Shown one piece after another: positions 1 through 9,192 of a DNA stretch of 64,000 nucleotides; positions within the stretch are counted from its first letter, which is position 1, and every line of letters begins with the position of its first letter. The notes under the pieces are model-generated. The model was given only the letters and a program-made list of their open reading frames with translations. It was not told where the DNA came from and ran no database searches. This stretch comes from Paenibacillus sp. PL91 (GTDB lineage Bacteria; Bacillota; Bacilli; Paenibacillales; Paenibacillaceae). Where the stretch lies: the NCBI RefSeq assembly GCF_012935325.2, contig NZ_JABBYG020000001.1:682001-746000 (forward strand), given 5' to 3'. The position numbers and the translations under genes were made by a program.

Positions 1-1401
1 AAGAAGGGGCTTAATCGCGTTGAGGTTGCCCGTCAGCCAGGTTCAGCCTTCAAGCCCATCATTTCATACGGTCCAGCGCTTGAATCAGGCGATTACTACC
101 CATGGACTGTGCTTGCTAATGACAAGAAATGCTACGGCAATTATTGCCCGACCGACAGATGGGGAGCGACGCCGGTCTCGATGACCCAAGCGATCAAGGA
201 TTCACGTAATCTGGCGGCTGTCTGGATGCTGAACCAAGTAGGGCTCAAAAGCGGATTTGCTTTTGCGAGCAAGCTTGGCTTTGCCTTGGAGAAGGATGAC
301 CGTAATCTAACGGCAGCGCTTGGAGGTTTAACAAAAGGCGCAACACCTATCCAAATGGCAACAGCGTTTAGCGTCTTCGCTAATGGCGGCAAATCGGTAG
401 ATACGCATACGATCACTAAGATCGAAGGGAAACAGATCACGCCGTATATTTATAAAGCCCCAGCACCGAAGCAGCTGATGTCTGCCGATACCGCCTATTA
501 TTTGACTGAAATGATGCAAACGGTCGTTCAGAAGGGCGGTACGGGTACGCGTGCGGCAATCGATCGTCCTTTGGCGGGCAAAACAGGCACAACTCAGCAT
601 GGTATTCCGGGTTATACAGGCTCGGGTATCCGTGACGCTTGGTTTGTCGGTTACACGCCGGAGTGGACAGCAGCGGTATGGATGGGATACGATAAGACAA
701 ATAAGGACCACATCCTAAAGACTGGAAGCAGTCAAGCCGCATCCATGTTCTCGAAGGTTATGAGATCCGCAATGAAAGATGTACCGAAGTCTAGCTTTAT
801 TAAACCGCAAGGCATTAAAGAAGATAAGCCGCCGGCAACTATAACGAATTTTAACGCGACATATATTCCTGAAGAGATGAGAGTCCAACTAACTTGGGAT
901 CCTTATCCGGATGGAAAGGTCACTTATCAAGTATTCCGAAAGGAAGCTTCGGAGAGTGAATTCATTCAATTCGTAGATTCGCTTGAATCAACCGGGGTTG
1001 ATGATATGAGCGCATTCCCGGGAATGACCTATGAATATTATGTTGTTGCTTATGATGCTGAGAATGACCAATCAAGCCCGCCATCCCAGAAAGTCAAGGT
1101 TGTCATTCCGGAGACGGAAATGATTCCTGAAATTCCGATGGAGCCGGATCCAAACAACCCTGATGGCGGTGAGATAACACCACCAATCGACGAGGGAGAG
1201 GGTGAGGCAACGCCTGATCCAGGTGACGGTACCGAGCTTCCAGAGGTAACGGAGAATCCTGGAACGGTTGAGCCAAGTCCCACACCTACCCCAGGCAATG
1301 GAGAAGGCAACGGTCAAGGCAATGGAGAAGGCAACGGAAACAGCACCAATGCTTTAGGAAACTCTGAAACCGGCGGCAATTCGCAAGGAACGGGTGGTTA
1401 G
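1..1401 (+). CDS. Class A penicillin-binding protein (PBP1A type), C-terminal part
   Basis: The open frame runs in from the left edge, so the N-terminal transglycosylase domain is outside the window. The visible part begins at the transpeptidase active site. The SxxK motif reads GSAFKP (Ser at visible codon 15), SRN is at codons 68-70 and KTGTT starts at codon 194. This is the full triad of an enzyme that cross-links peptidoglycan outside the membrane. A fibronectin type III-like module follows (around codons 315-400). The last part is a Pro/Glu/Thr-rich and then Gly/Asn-rich low-complexity tail, as in Bacillus PonA-type PBPs. A cyclophilin lipoprotein gene starts 2 bases after the stop. The 5' end is truncated only by the window. 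Confidence 0.93.
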   Translation, partial: KKGLNRVEVARQPGSAFKPIISYGPALESGDYYPWTVLANDKKCYGNYCPTDRWGATPVSMTQAIKDSRNLAAVWMLNQVGLKSGFAFASKLGFALEKDDRNLTAALGGLTKGATPIQMATAFSVFANGGKSVDTHTITKIEGKQITPYIYKAPAPKQLMSADTAYYLTEMMQTVVQKGGTGTRAAIDRPLAGKTGTTQHGIPGYTGSGIRDAWFVGYTPEWTAAVWMGYDKTNKDHILKTGSSQAASMFSKVMRSAMKDVPKSSFIKPQGIKEDKPPATITNFNATYIPEEMRVQLTWDPYPDGKVTYQVFRKEASESEFIQFVDSLESTGVDDMSAFPGMTYEYYVVAYDAENDQSSPPSQKVKVVIPETEMIPEIPMEPDPNNPDGGEITPPIDEGEGEATPDPGDGTELPEVTENPGTVEPSPTPTPGNGEGNGQGNGEGNGNSTNALGNSETGGNSQGTGG

Positions 1402-1403
1402 TA

Positions 1404-2051
1404 ATGGTGAATAGAAAGAGAACGCGATTCCTTTTTTTGATCGCTATTGTCGCAGTCGTCATGCTTATGGCAGGCTGCGGCAATAGCGGTTCAGGCCAAA
1501 CAGGCGGGAAGAGCGAAGCAGCTTCTGCTAAGACGATGAGCTGGGATAAGATGCCGGAAATGCAGATTGATCTTGATAAATCGTACTTAGCGAAGTTTCA
1601 AACGACGAAAGGCGACTTTACCGTCGAGCTGTTCGCGGATGTAGCGCCCGTAACCGTAAATAATTTTGTGTTTTTGGCGCGAGAAGGCTTTTATGAAGGG
1701 TTGTCGTTTCACAGTATTATTGAATCCTTCATGATCCAAAGCGGTGATCCAAAGGGCAACGGAACGGGTACGCCAGGCTATTCCATTCCTGATGAGCTAA
1801 GCACGGAAATCAAGTATGAGGAAGGCATTGTCGCAATGGCTAACGCGAGCAAGCCTAATTCAGGAGGCAGTCAGTTTTTTATTTGCACGGGGCCTGATGC
1901 GGCAAATTTAAACCGAGAGCCTAATTACACGATTTTTGGCAAAGTAAAGAGCGGCATGGACATCGTCCAAGCCATTTCGAAAACACCATTGAAAAACAAT
2001 CAGCCTGCCGAAAAAATCAGTATCCAAGCAATCGATATTATCGAGCAATAA
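1404..2051 (+). CDS. Cyclophilin-type peptidyl-prolyl isomerase, lipoprotein
   Basis: 215 residues. The N-terminus has Lys/Arg, a hydrophobic stretch and a lipobox LMAGC (Cys25), so the product should be lipid-anchored on the outer face of the membrane. A cyclophilin fold follows: TTKGDFTVELF, VNNFVFL, the SQFFICT block and a C-terminal IFGKV. Such proteins help fold exported proteins. The position normally holding the catalytic Arg (FHR) reads FHS here (Ser104), and the Trp region near the binding pocket is also changed, so isomerase activity may be low. The gene starts 2 bases after the PBP gene, probably in the same transcript, and ends at a strong terminator. Confidence 0.9.
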   Translation: MVNRKRTRFLFLIAIVAVVMLMAGCGNSGSGQTGGKSEAASAKTMSWDKMPEMQIDLDKSYLAKFQTTKGDFTVELFADVAPVTVNNFVFLAREGFYEGLSFHSIIESFMIQSGDPKGNGTGTPGYSIPDELSTEIKYEEGIVAMANASKPNSGGSQFFICTGPDAANLNREPNYTIFGKVKSGMDIVQAISKTPLKNNQPAEKISIQAIDIIEQ

Positions 2052-2055
2052 TGGA

Positions 2056-2088
2056 AAATACCGCCTTATCGGGGCGGTATTTTTTTGT
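2056..2088 (+). terminator. Rho-independent terminator after the cyclophilin gene
   Basis: A 10-bp stem pairs AAATACCGCC with GGCGGTATTT and is followed by a run of T. It starts a few bases after the stop codon. Confidence 0.9.
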
Positions 2089-2275
2089 TTTAGGACGAAG
2101 AGCTTGGTTTATTTTGTCTGTCGGCTGGAGATGGACGTTAAGATATGGTAATCTTTTTTTATAGGTAAATTTCAACTGTCGTTCGTCGTGATTGGTTCAT
2201 TGCTCAATCAAACCCAGGAAGAGCTGTGCATGTGCTGGCATGCTGTTCCCAAATGAACGGAAAGGTACGTTCCGT

Positions 2276-2833
2276 ATGAAGAGAAAATTTTCAGACCGGG
2301 CAAACTGGCGGCGTATTTTGCGCAAAAGCTATTCGTGCCTTGCGCTTGACGGCGATGAGTTCAAAGGGCTCGTGACGTTTTATCGGATTCATGAATTGCG
2401 TGAGCCGTTATGGAAGGAATATAACGGACGGAGACTTTGTTTGGCCGATCGGGGCTACTTATGGATGCAGCATTTTCCGCGAGGCGAGCATTTTGTCGTA
2501 ACGACGATGTTTGATGATAAGGGACGCGTCGTGCAATGGTATATCGATGTATGCAAAACACAAGGCTTAACGGATCAGCAAGTGCCTTGGTTTGATGATC
2601 TTTATTTGGACGTTGTCGTGCTGCCAAGCGGTGAAGTATTCCTCATGGATGAAGATGAGCTGGAGGATGCGCTTCGGCAAGGAGACGTAAATGGCAAGGA
2701 TGTGGCACTAGCGCGCAAAACAGCCGGCAAATTGCTCTCGAGCATCCGCAATGGCCGATTCCGTTATTTTACGCTTAGTCTTAAGCATCGGAAGAGCCTG
2801 CTTGAGAGAACCGGGGAGTTAAGCGAATCATGA
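2276..2833 (+). CDS. DUF402 family protein, probable nucleoside di/triphosphatase
   Basis: 185 residues. The central block around WYIDVCKTQG...WFDDLYLDVVVLPSG...MDEDELEDAL matches the DUF402 pattern of acidic residues. Members such as Bacillus YgaC and staphylococcal Ntdp hydrolyse nucleoside tri- and diphosphates with divalent metal. ATG 2276 is chosen because CGGAAAGG lies 8-10 bases upstream. An upstream in-frame start at 2192 would add a 28-residue Cys-rich extension with no ribosome-binding site. The stop overlaps the start of the next gene (ATGA), so the two are translationally coupled. The enzymatic role is inferred from the family. Confidence 0.75.
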   Translation: MKRKFSDRANWRRILRKSYSCLALDGDEFKGLVTFYRIHELREPLWKEYNGRRLCLADRGYLWMQHFPRGEHFVVTTMFDDKGRVVQWYIDVCKTQGLTDQQVPWFDDLYLDVVVLPSGEVFLMDEDELEDALRQGDVNGKDVALARKTAGKLLSSIRNGRFRYFTLSLKHRKSLLERTGELSES

Positions 2834-3507
2834 ATACGGCAACAGGTCGGAGGAGCAGACCGCGGAAACGAACGAAAAAGCATCGTCCGTGGCTGCTCCT
2901 GTTTCGTGTTGTTGCCTGGACCATATGTGCAGGCGTCTTTTGGTGCGGATACCTGCTATGGTTAATTAATGGTTTTCCTATGGATAAGCAGCTAGTCAAG
3001 GCGGATGCCGGCATCGTGCTGGGGGCTGCTTTATGGAATGACGTACCGAGTCCAGCGCTTAAGGAAAGGCTGGACTTCGCGTACCGATTATACAAAACGG
3101 GATTGGTGGACAAGCTTATTTTGTCCGGAGGTCTTGACGGAAACGGCTCGCTGAAGACGGAAGCCGAAGGGATGCGCGACTATCTGATTGAAAAAGGTAT
3201 TTCAGCTGACAAGCTGTTGCTAGAAAATAAGGCGACCAGCACCTATGAGAACCTGTCGTTCAGCAAAAGGATTGCCGAGCAGCATAAGCTGACTAACCTA
3301 ATGGTCATTACGCATGATTATCATGCAGCCAGATCAAAGGAAATTGCAAAAAAGCTTGATTTCAAGCCGTTTCAAGTCGCAGCAACAAAATCTAAGGTGC
3401 TCAATCCCGTATATAATGAGTCCCGTGAAGTACTTGCTTTTACGAAATGGAAGCTCGATTCCCTGCTAATCATTTTCGGTATATCCTCATCAGATCCGGC
3501 GCTGTAA
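2830..3507 (+). CDS. YdcF/SanA-like (DUF218) membrane protein
   Basis: 225 residues. A basic N-terminus (RRSRPRKRTKKHR) is followed by one membrane segment at about residues 24-47. The rest is a DUF218 domain: ADAGIVLGAALWND, LILSGG, TEAEGMRDYLIEKGI, ENKATSTYENL and VITHDYHAARS. Homologues are linked to envelope functions, but the reaction is not known. The start overlaps the DUF402 stop, so the genes form a small operon. Confidence 0.8.
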   Translation: MNTATGRRSRPRKRTKKHRPWLLLFRVVAWTICAGVFWCGYLLWLINGFPMDKQLVKADAGIVLGAALWNDVPSPALKERLDFAYRLYKTGLVDKLILSGGLDGNGSLKTEAEGMRDYLIEKGISADKLLLENKATSTYENLSFSKRIAEQHKLTNLMVITHDYHAARSKEIAKKLDFKPFQVAATKSKVLNPVYNESREVLAFTKWKLDSLLIIFGISSSDPAL

Positions 3508-3588
3508 ATCTGCTAATATGCTGCTGCAAGGTAGAATAAACTTGTAGTGCGGTTTAGCCGCTACAGCTTTTGATGCAAAGGATAGGTG

Positions 3589-4584
3589 ATGCGACAAATG
3601 AGTGGACACGTCATATCGGGACCCGGAAATGGCACCGCAAGGCCTTCCCGTCAAATTAATGTGGTCCTAAGAAGTCAAGAAACGTTTCAGACAGGTGCAT
3701 CTGCTCATGCATTAGAAGCAGACCCGCTCCCAGCGGTTAAGCCGCTTCCTAGCGTTGATCATTATGCCGATATTCAAAAAGAGCTTGAGCCGATGATCGG
3801 CATGGAAAACGTGAAATCACTTGTATACGAAATATATGCGTTGCTCTATATTAGCCGTATGCGTTCTGAAGCGGGGTTATTTGGCGGCTCTCACGTGTAT
3901 CATATGATCTTCAAGGGAAACCCGGGAACGGGGAAGACGACGATTGCCCGCATTGTAGCGAAGCTTTTTCAGAAAATGGGCGTCCTTGCAAAGGGGCATT
4001 TAATCGAGGTCGAACGAGCTGATTTGGTTGGCGAATACATTGGCCATACGGCACAGAAGACGCGTGATCTTGTTCGCAAAGCGATTGGCGGCGTATTGTT
4101 CGTGGATGAAGCTTATAGCCTGGCCCGCGGCGGAGAGAAGGATTTCGGAAAGGAAGCCATTGATACGCTGGTTAAAGCGATGGAGGACCATAAAAATCAA
4201 TTTGTGCTTATCCTCGCCGGCTATCCGGCAGAGATTGATGATTTCCTCTTGACGAATCCTGGTTTGCCGTCCCGTTTTCCGATCCAGATTGAGTTCCCGG
4301 ATTATTCGGTCGATCAATTGATTCAAATTAGCGAGCTTATGGCTAAGGATCGTGACTATATTTTGCAGCCGCAGACCATATTTAAATTAAGGCAGCATTT
4401 GATGCAGGAGAAGCTAAGCACGATATTCTCGTTCAGCAATGCCAGATACGTTAGAAACGCCATTGAGAAGGCGATTAGGTTTCAGGCCGTTCGTCTGCTT
4501 ACGCAATATGCCAGCTCCGTTCCTGCCAAGCAGGAGCTTATGACGATTAGGCCTGAGGATTTGAAGTGGGACGCGAAGTCATAA
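3589..4584 (+). CDS. spoVK: Stage V sporulation protein K, AAA+ ATPase
   Basis: 331 residues. After a variable first 60 residues comes a CbbX/SpoVK-type AAA+ module with Walker A GNPGTGKTT, Walker B VLFVDEAYSL and a sensor region ending LPSRF. In Bacillus SpoVK acts in the mother cell during late spore maturation; its exact substrate is unclear. ATG 3589 has AAGG 7 bases upstream; GTG 3586 is directly adjacent and ATG 3598 is a further option. It is followed by hflX, ynbB, glnR and glnA, the same order as in B. subtilis, which strongly supports the assignment. Confidence 0.92.
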   Translation: MRQMSGHVISGPGNGTARPSRQINVVLRSQETFQTGASAHALEADPLPAVKPLPSVDHYADIQKELEPMIGMENVKSLVYEIYALLYISRMRSEAGLFGGSHVYHMIFKGNPGTGKTTIARIVAKLFQKMGVLAKGHLIEVERADLVGEYIGHTAQKTRDLVRKAIGGVLFVDEAYSLARGGEKDFGKEAIDTLVKAMEDHKNQFVLILAGYPAEIDDFLLTNPGLPSRFPIQIEFPDYSVDQLIQISELMAKDRDYILQPQTIFKLRQHLMQEKLSTIFSFSNARYVRNAIEKAIRFQAVRLLTQYASSVPAKQELMTIRPEDLKWDAKS

Positions 4585-4612
4585 TGACAGCGTAGTTTAG
4601 AAGGAGTATGAG

Positions 4613-5902
4613 ATGAGCGAGAAAACATACGATACCAATCCGGATATGGTCGAAAAAGCAATACTGATAAGCTTAGTTACTTCGAAGGATAAGCGTAATG
4701 GCGGAGACCCTGAAATGTCGCTTCAAGAATTGGTGCAGCTAACCGAAACGGCTGGAGTCGAGGTACTTACGACGATTACGCAAAATAAGGAATCGGTTGA
4801 TTCCAAATGGTTTATTGGCAAAGGCAAGGTACAGGAGGTTAAAGCGTTAGCGGATGAGCTTGGCGCAACAACGGCCATTTTTGATCAAGAGCTCTCTGGC
4901 GCTCAGGTTCGCAACCTTGAAGAGTCGCTTGACTTGAAAATCGTGGATCGGACGCAGCTGATTCTAGATATTTTCGCTGGCCGCGCCAAAACGCGTGAAG
5001 GCATTATTCAGGTTGAGCTCGCGCAGCTCAGCTACCTGCTGCCGCGGCTATCTGGCCAGAGCAAAAACCTATCGCGTCTAGGCGGCGGTATCGGTACGCG
5101 CGGACCGGGTGAAACGAAGCTTGAGACCGATCGCCGTCATATTCGTGATCGGATTTTTGATCTCAAAACATTGCTTGAGGAGGTTGTTCGCCACCGGAAG
5201 CTTCATCGCGAGCGCCGCAAAAAATCAGGTGCGATCCAAGTCGCCTTAGTCGGCTATACTAACGCCGGGAAATCAACTTTGCTGCGCGAACTGACGCATG
5301 CAGACGTATATGTAGAGAACCAATTATTTGCGACACTTGATCCGACATCAAGGACACTTGAGCTGCCAAATGGACGAGAAATTGTACTTACGGATACGGT
5401 AGGCTTTATTCAAAATCTGCCGCATGATCTCGTTGCTGCTTTCCGGGCAACCTTAGAGGAAGTGTGCGAGGCTGATCTTGTGCTTCATGTCATTGACAGC
5501 AGCTCACCGATGCGCGATGAGCAAATTAAGGTCGTTAATAAAATATTAGGCGAGCTTGGCGCAGCAGATAAACCTTCTGTGATGGTCTATAATAAGAAGG
5601 ATATGTGCATCAACAACGGCACATTAGCCGATTTGCCCATTACAGGCGGAGATAATCTTGTCATCAGCGCCTATGAATCGGAAGATCTTGAGCTTCTAAA
5701 GCAGATCATTCAAGATAAGCTCAGTGGCGATACATTAACCTTCATCGTTCCAGCTGAGCGCGGCGACCTCATTGCGCTCGCCTACCGAAGCGGCGAGGTT
5801 ATCAACCAAGAGGTCGATGAGCAGTCGCTGCGGCTTACCGTTCATGTCAGTAAACAAGAATACGAGCAGCATGGACATCGATTGAAACAATTTATTGAAT
5901 AG
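4613..5902 (+). CDS. hflX: GTPase HflX
   Basis: 429 residues, usual length. The N-terminal HflX domain contains FIGKGK and the Gly-rich linker GGGIGTRGPGETKLE. The G domain has G1 GYTNAGKST (about residue 213), a G3 block DTVGFIQNLP and NKKD. HflX binds the ribosome and splits stalled 70S particles, notably after heat shock or antibiotic stress. AAGGAGT lies just upstream of ATG 4613. The gene sits between spoVK and ynbB as in Bacillus. Confidence 0.95.
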   Translation: MSEKTYDTNPDMVEKAILISLVTSKDKRNGGDPEMSLQELVQLTETAGVEVLTTITQNKESVDSKWFIGKGKVQEVKALADELGATTAIFDQELSGAQVRNLEESLDLKIVDRTQLILDIFAGRAKTREGIIQVELAQLSYLLPRLSGQSKNLSRLGGGIGTRGPGETKLETDRRHIRDRIFDLKTLLEEVVRHRKLHRERRKKSGAIQVALVGYTNAGKSTLLRELTHADVYVENQLFATLDPTSRTLELPNGREIVLTDTVGFIQNLPHDLVAAFRATLEEVCEADLVLHVIDSSSPMRDEQIKVVNKILGELGAADKPSVMVYNKKDMCINNGTLADLPITGGDNLVISAYESEDLELLKQIIQDKLSGDTLTFIVPAERGDLIALAYRSGEVINQEVDEQSLRLTVHVSKQEYEQHGHRLKQFIE

Positions 5903-5905
5903 TAA

Positions 5906-6004
5906 AGTTTTGCATTCGCAAAACTAAGCTTATGCTTACGAAGTAGTTTTGTTTTGCAAAACTAAGCTTATGCTTACGATGTAAGTTTTGCATTCGCAAA
6001 ACTT
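5906..6004 (+). repeat. Tandem hairpin repeat with 39-bp period
   Basis: Three palindromes start at 5906, 5945 and 5984, exactly 39 bases apart. The first and third are AGTTTTGCATTCGCAAAACT (8-bp stem, loop ATTC). The middle one is a variant with the same arms. The spacers read AAGCTTATGCTTACGAAGTA and AAGCTTATGCTTACGATGTA, one base different. None has a T-run. The array fills almost the whole hflX-ynbB gap and ends just before the ynbB Shine-Dalgarno sequence. Confidence 0.9.
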
Positions 6005-6023
6005 TAAGGGAGAAGATACCGGA

Positions 6024-7316
6024 ATGAATTTGCAACATGAGAACCAAAAGCTATGGGAGCATCTTGAGCAGCTGGCAGAGCAATCGGAGCTGCTTGCAGC
6101 AGATGCCTTTCGCAGCGTTGAACGGATAGCGGAGCGCAATCAGTGGAAAGTTATAGAAGCGTTCCAGCGGCATAAAGTAAGTGATTTTCATTTTACCGGC
6201 TCTACGGGCTATGGCTATAATGATCGCGGCCGTGAAATTCTCGATCTCGTCTATGCAGACGTGATGGGGGCAGAAGCTGCGATCGTTAGGCCTCATTTTG
6301 TTTCAGGCACGCATACGATCAGCTGTGCGTTGTTCGGGGTGCTTCGGCCAGGGGACGAGCTTCTATATGTAACGGGAAGACCCTATGACACCCTTCATAA
6401 AGTGATCGGCAAGCCAGGTGATGGAACCGGCTCGTTGCAGGACTGGGGTGTTAAATATTCTGAGGTTCCGCTGCTAGATGACGGAGGCTTGGATTGGAAC
6501 CTTATTAAGCAGTCGATAACAGCAGCAACGAAGGTAATCGGAATTCAACGCTCTCGCGGGTATGACTGGAGAGCTTCATTCAACGTAGCCGAGATTGCGG
6601 ATATCGTTAAACGGGTAAAAGCACTGAAATCTGATGTGATTGTTTTTGTTGACAACTGCTATGGGGAGTTTACAGAGCTGCTTGAGCCCACTCAAGTAGG
6701 TGTGGACTTAATGGCGGGATCGCTCATCAAAAATCCGGGCGGTGGCTTAGCCGAAACCGGGGGTTACATCGCGGGTACAGCGGCAGCAGTAGAAGCGGCT
6801 GCCTATCGCCTGACTGCGCCAGGGATTGGAGGCGAGGTTGGTGCGATGTTAGGAACACTTCGCCCAATGTTCCAAGGCTTGTTTTTGGCTCCGCACTTAG
6901 TGGGCCAAGCCATTAAAGGCAGCGTTCTTGCTGCGGCTTTGTTTGAAGAGCTTGGATTTGTAACTAAGCCAAGATGGAATGAGCCGAGAACCGATCTTAT
7001 TCAAGCTGTTCGCTTTGGACAAGCTGAGCATCTGATCGCCTTCGTCCAGGGCATTCAGCAAGCAGCAGCCGTAGATTCACATGTCGTGCCCGAGCCTTGG
7101 GACATGCCGGGCTATGAGAATGCTGTAATTATGGCGGCAGGTACGTTCATTCAAGGAGGCAGTTTGGAGCTTTCGGCTGACGCGCCTATACGTGAACCTT
7201 ACATTGCTTATATGCAAGGCGGCCTTACATACGCTCATGCAAAATATGGTGTTCTAACCGCGTTATATCGCCTCGTGGATAGCGGTTTAATTGTGATTAA
7301 ACCTTACATAACTTGA
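6024..7316 (+). CDS. ynbB: YnbB-type PLP-dependent lyase-family protein
   Basis: 430 residues. This is a fold-type I PLP enzyme, often annotated as methionine gamma-lyase or aluminium-resistance family. Visible features are FTGSTGYGYNDRGRE, GSLIKNPGGGLAETGGYIAG with the likely PLP-binding Lys, and FVDNCYGEF. Its true substrate is unknown. ATG 6024 follows AAGGGAG by 11 bases; an upstream in-frame ATG at 5988 lies inside the hairpin repeat and is unlikely. The stop codon overlaps the -35 box of the glnR promoter. Position between hflX and glnR matches Bacillus ynbB. Confidence 0.85.
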   Translation: MNLQHENQKLWEHLEQLAEQSELLAADAFRSVERIAERNQWKVIEAFQRHKVSDFHFTGSTGYGYNDRGREILDLVYADVMGAEAAIVRPHFVSGTHTISCALFGVLRPGDELLYVTGRPYDTLHKVIGKPGDGTGSLQDWGVKYSEVPLLDDGGLDWNLIKQSITAATKVIGIQRSRGYDWRASFNVAEIADIVKRVKALKSDVIVFVDNCYGEFTELLEPTQVGVDLMAGSLIKNPGGGLAETGGYIAGTAAAVEAAAYRLTAPGIGGEVGAMLGTLRPMFQGLFLAPHLVGQAIKGSVLAAALFEELGFVTKPRWNEPRTDLIQAVRFGQAEHLIAFVQGIQQAAAVDSHVVPEPWDMPGYENAVIMAAGTFIQGGSLELSADAPIREPYIAYMQGGLTYAHAKYGVLTALYRLVDSGLIVIKPYIT

Positions 7317-7342
7317 CACATTTGCGTTGTAACGTTTAGAAT
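7302..7342 (+). promoter_or_regulatory. Promoter of glnRA with candidate GlnR half-conserved operator
   Basis: TTGACA at 7313-7318 and TAGAAT at 7337-7342 are separated by 18 bases. The 17-mer at 7302-7318 fits the GlnR/TnrA pattern TGTNA-N7-TNACA fully in its right half (TGACA, part of the -35 box) and at the T and A of its left half. Binding there would block RNA polymerase, as expected for GlnR autoregulation. The promoter call is fairly firm; the operator is tentative. Confidence 0.6.
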
Positions 7343-7378
7343 GTAAGTATAAATGAGCGAGTGGAAGGTTGATGCGGC

Positions 7379-7789
7379 ATGGCTGATGATATTCGCAGAA
7401 ATATGGCCTTATTCCCTATCGGCATCGTAATGAAGCTGACGGATTTAACGGCAAGGCAAATCCGGTATTACGAACAGCATGAACTGATCGTACCCGCAAG
7501 GACTGCAGGAAACCAACGGTTATTTTCATTTAATGACGTAGAACGGCTTTTGGAAATAAAATCATTGATTGAGAAGGGCGTTAACATCGCTGGCATTAAG
7601 CAAGTGATGAATCCGGTATCGAAGGAATCGGATGATGCTACGATTGTCAGTGAGCAATCGGAAGTGAAGCGTCGCGAGCTATCCGATCAGCAGCTGCACC
7701 GATTGCTGAAGCAGCAGCTGCTTGAGAAGAGACCGGGTCAAGCATCGCTTATTCAAGGTCAATTGACTCGTTTCTTAAATAAGCGATAG
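7379..7789 (+). CDS. glnR: Glutamine synthetase repressor GlnR (MerR family)
   Basis: 136 residues. The MerR-type helix-turn-helix reads LTARQIRYYEQHELIVPARTAGNQRLFSFNDVERL. The C-terminal tail with QLLEKRPGQASLIQGQLTRFL resembles the GlnR region that senses feedback-inhibited glutamine synthetase. In Bacillales GlnR represses glnRA and other nitrogen genes when glutamine is plentiful. The gene lies 45 bases before glnA, with which it is probably co-transcribed. The gap contains an inverted AGTTTG/CAAACT pair (7788-7793 and 7815-7820) just before the glnA ribosome-binding site. Confidence 0.93.
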   Translation: MADDIRRNMALFPIGIVMKLTDLTARQIRYYEQHELIVPARTAGNQRLFSFNDVERLLEIKSLIEKGVNIAGIKQVMNPVSKESDDATIVSEQSEVKRRELSDQQLHRLLKQQLLEKRPGQASLIQGQLTRFLNKR

Positions 7790-7834
7790 TTTGACTATTA
7801 TAACAATTGATTCGCAAACTAAGGAGATGATTCT

Positions 7835-9163
7835 GTGAGTTACACTAAAGAGGATATTAGACGTATTGCACAGGAACAAAATGTTCGGTTTATTCGCTTG
7901 CAGTTTACGGATCTACTAGGAACGATTAAAAACGTTGAAATTCCAGTCAGCCAGCTTGAGAAGGCGCTTGACAACAAAATGATGTTTGACGGCTCTTCTA
8001 TCGAAGGTTATGTGCGTATTGAAGAATCAGACATGTACTTATACCCTGATTTAGATACTTGGGTCGTATTCCCATGGGTAACACAAGATCGCGTTGCCCG
8101 TTTGATTTGTGATATTTATATGCCAGACGGTACGCCGTTTGCTGGTGATCCGCGCGGTATTTTGAAGCGTGCTCTGAAGGAAGCAGAAGAGCTTGGCTAC
8201 ACAGCAATGAACGTAGGTCCTGAACCGGAATTTTTCTTGTTCAAAACCGATGAGCGCGGTGAGCCGACTACTGAGCTAAATGACCAAGGCGGCTACTTCG
8301 ACTTAGCACCGATGGATATGGGTGAAAACTGTCGTCGTGAAATCGTACTTACGCTTGAAGAGATGGGCTTCGAGATTGAAGCTTCTCACCATGAGGTAGC
8401 TCCTGGACAGCATGAAATCGACTTTAAATACGCAGATGCCATTAAAGCTGCGGACCAAATCCAAACGTTTAAACTGGTAGTTAAGACAGTTGCCCGCGAG
8501 CATGGCTTGCATGCATCGTTTATGCCAAAACCATTGTTCGGCGTAAATGGTTCCGGTATGCACTGCCACCAATCGTTGTTCCAAGGCGACACAAATGTGT
8601 TCTACGATGAGAAGGACAAGCTTGGCCTAAGTACGGTAGCACGTCAATACATGGCTGGTATCTTGCTTCACGCTCGTGCTATGGCTGCCATTACAAATCC
8701 AACTATCAATTCCTATAAGCGTCTTGTGCCTGGGTATGAAGCGCCTTGTTATGTCGCTTGGTCGGCAAGCAATCGCTCGCCAATGATCCGGATTCCAGCA
8801 TCACGCGGTCTTAGCACGCGCGTTGAGGTACGTAATCCAGATCCGGCTGCTAACCCTTATTTGGCACTAGCCGTTATGCTAAGAGCAGGTCTTGATGGCA
8901 TTCAGAACAAGCTTCCATTGCCGGCTCCTACAGACCGCAACATCTACATCATGACGGAAGAAGAGCGTCAGGATGCAGGAATTCCAAGCTTGCCGCTTGA
9001 TCTGAAGGAAGCGCTTGACGAAATGCTAAGAAGCGACATCGTCTGCGATGCACTTGGCGACCATGCCCTTGCCCATTTCTATGAGCTGAAAGAAATCGAG
9101 TGGGATATGTACCGTACGCAAGTTCACCAATGGGAAAGAGATCAATATTTGACTCTTTACTAA
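7835..9163 (+). CDS. glnA: Glutamine synthetase type I-alpha
   Basis: 442 residues, typical of the short GSI-alpha form in Bacillales that is controlled by feedback and by GlnR/TnrA and not by adenylylation. Visible signatures are [19 protein letters not shown], the ATP-binding region [13 protein letters not shown] and NRSPMIRIP. It makes glutamine from glutamate, ammonia and ATP in the cytoplasm. GTG 7835 has AAGGAGAT 8 bases upstream. A strong terminator follows. Confidence 0.97.
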   Translation: MSYTKEDIRRIAQEQNVRFIRLQFTDLLGTIKNVEIPVSQLEKALDNKMMFDGSSIEGYVRIEESDMYLYPDLDTWVVFPWVTQDRVARLICDIYMPDGTPFAGDPRGILKRALKEAEELGYTAMNVGPEPEFFLFKTDERGEPTTELNDQGGYFDLAPMDMGENCRREIVLTLEEMGFEIEASHHEVAPGQHEIDFKYADAIKAADQIQTFKLVVKTVAREHGLHASFMPKPLFGVNGSGMHCHQSLFQGDTNVFYDEKDKLGLSTVARQYMAGILLHARAMAAITNPTINSYKRLVPGYEAPCYVAWSASNRSPMIRIPASRGLSTRVEVRNPDPAANPYLALAVMLRAGLDGIQNKLPLPAPTDRNIYIMTEEERQDAGIPSLPLDLKEALDEMLRSDIVCDALGDHALAHFYELKEIEWDMYRTQVHQWERDQYLTLY

Positions 9164-9192
9164 AATTTAATCCTTACGTTTAATGAACTAAC

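Noticed and set aside
5988..6023. Upstream in-frame ATG for ynbB
   Set aside because: It lies inside the hairpin repeat without a ribosome-binding site, whereas ATG 6024 has AAGGGAG.
7788..7820. Inverted AGTTTG/CAAACT pair between glnR and glnA as a terminator
   Set aside because: The stem is only 6 bp with a 21-base loop and no T-run; co-transcription is more likely.
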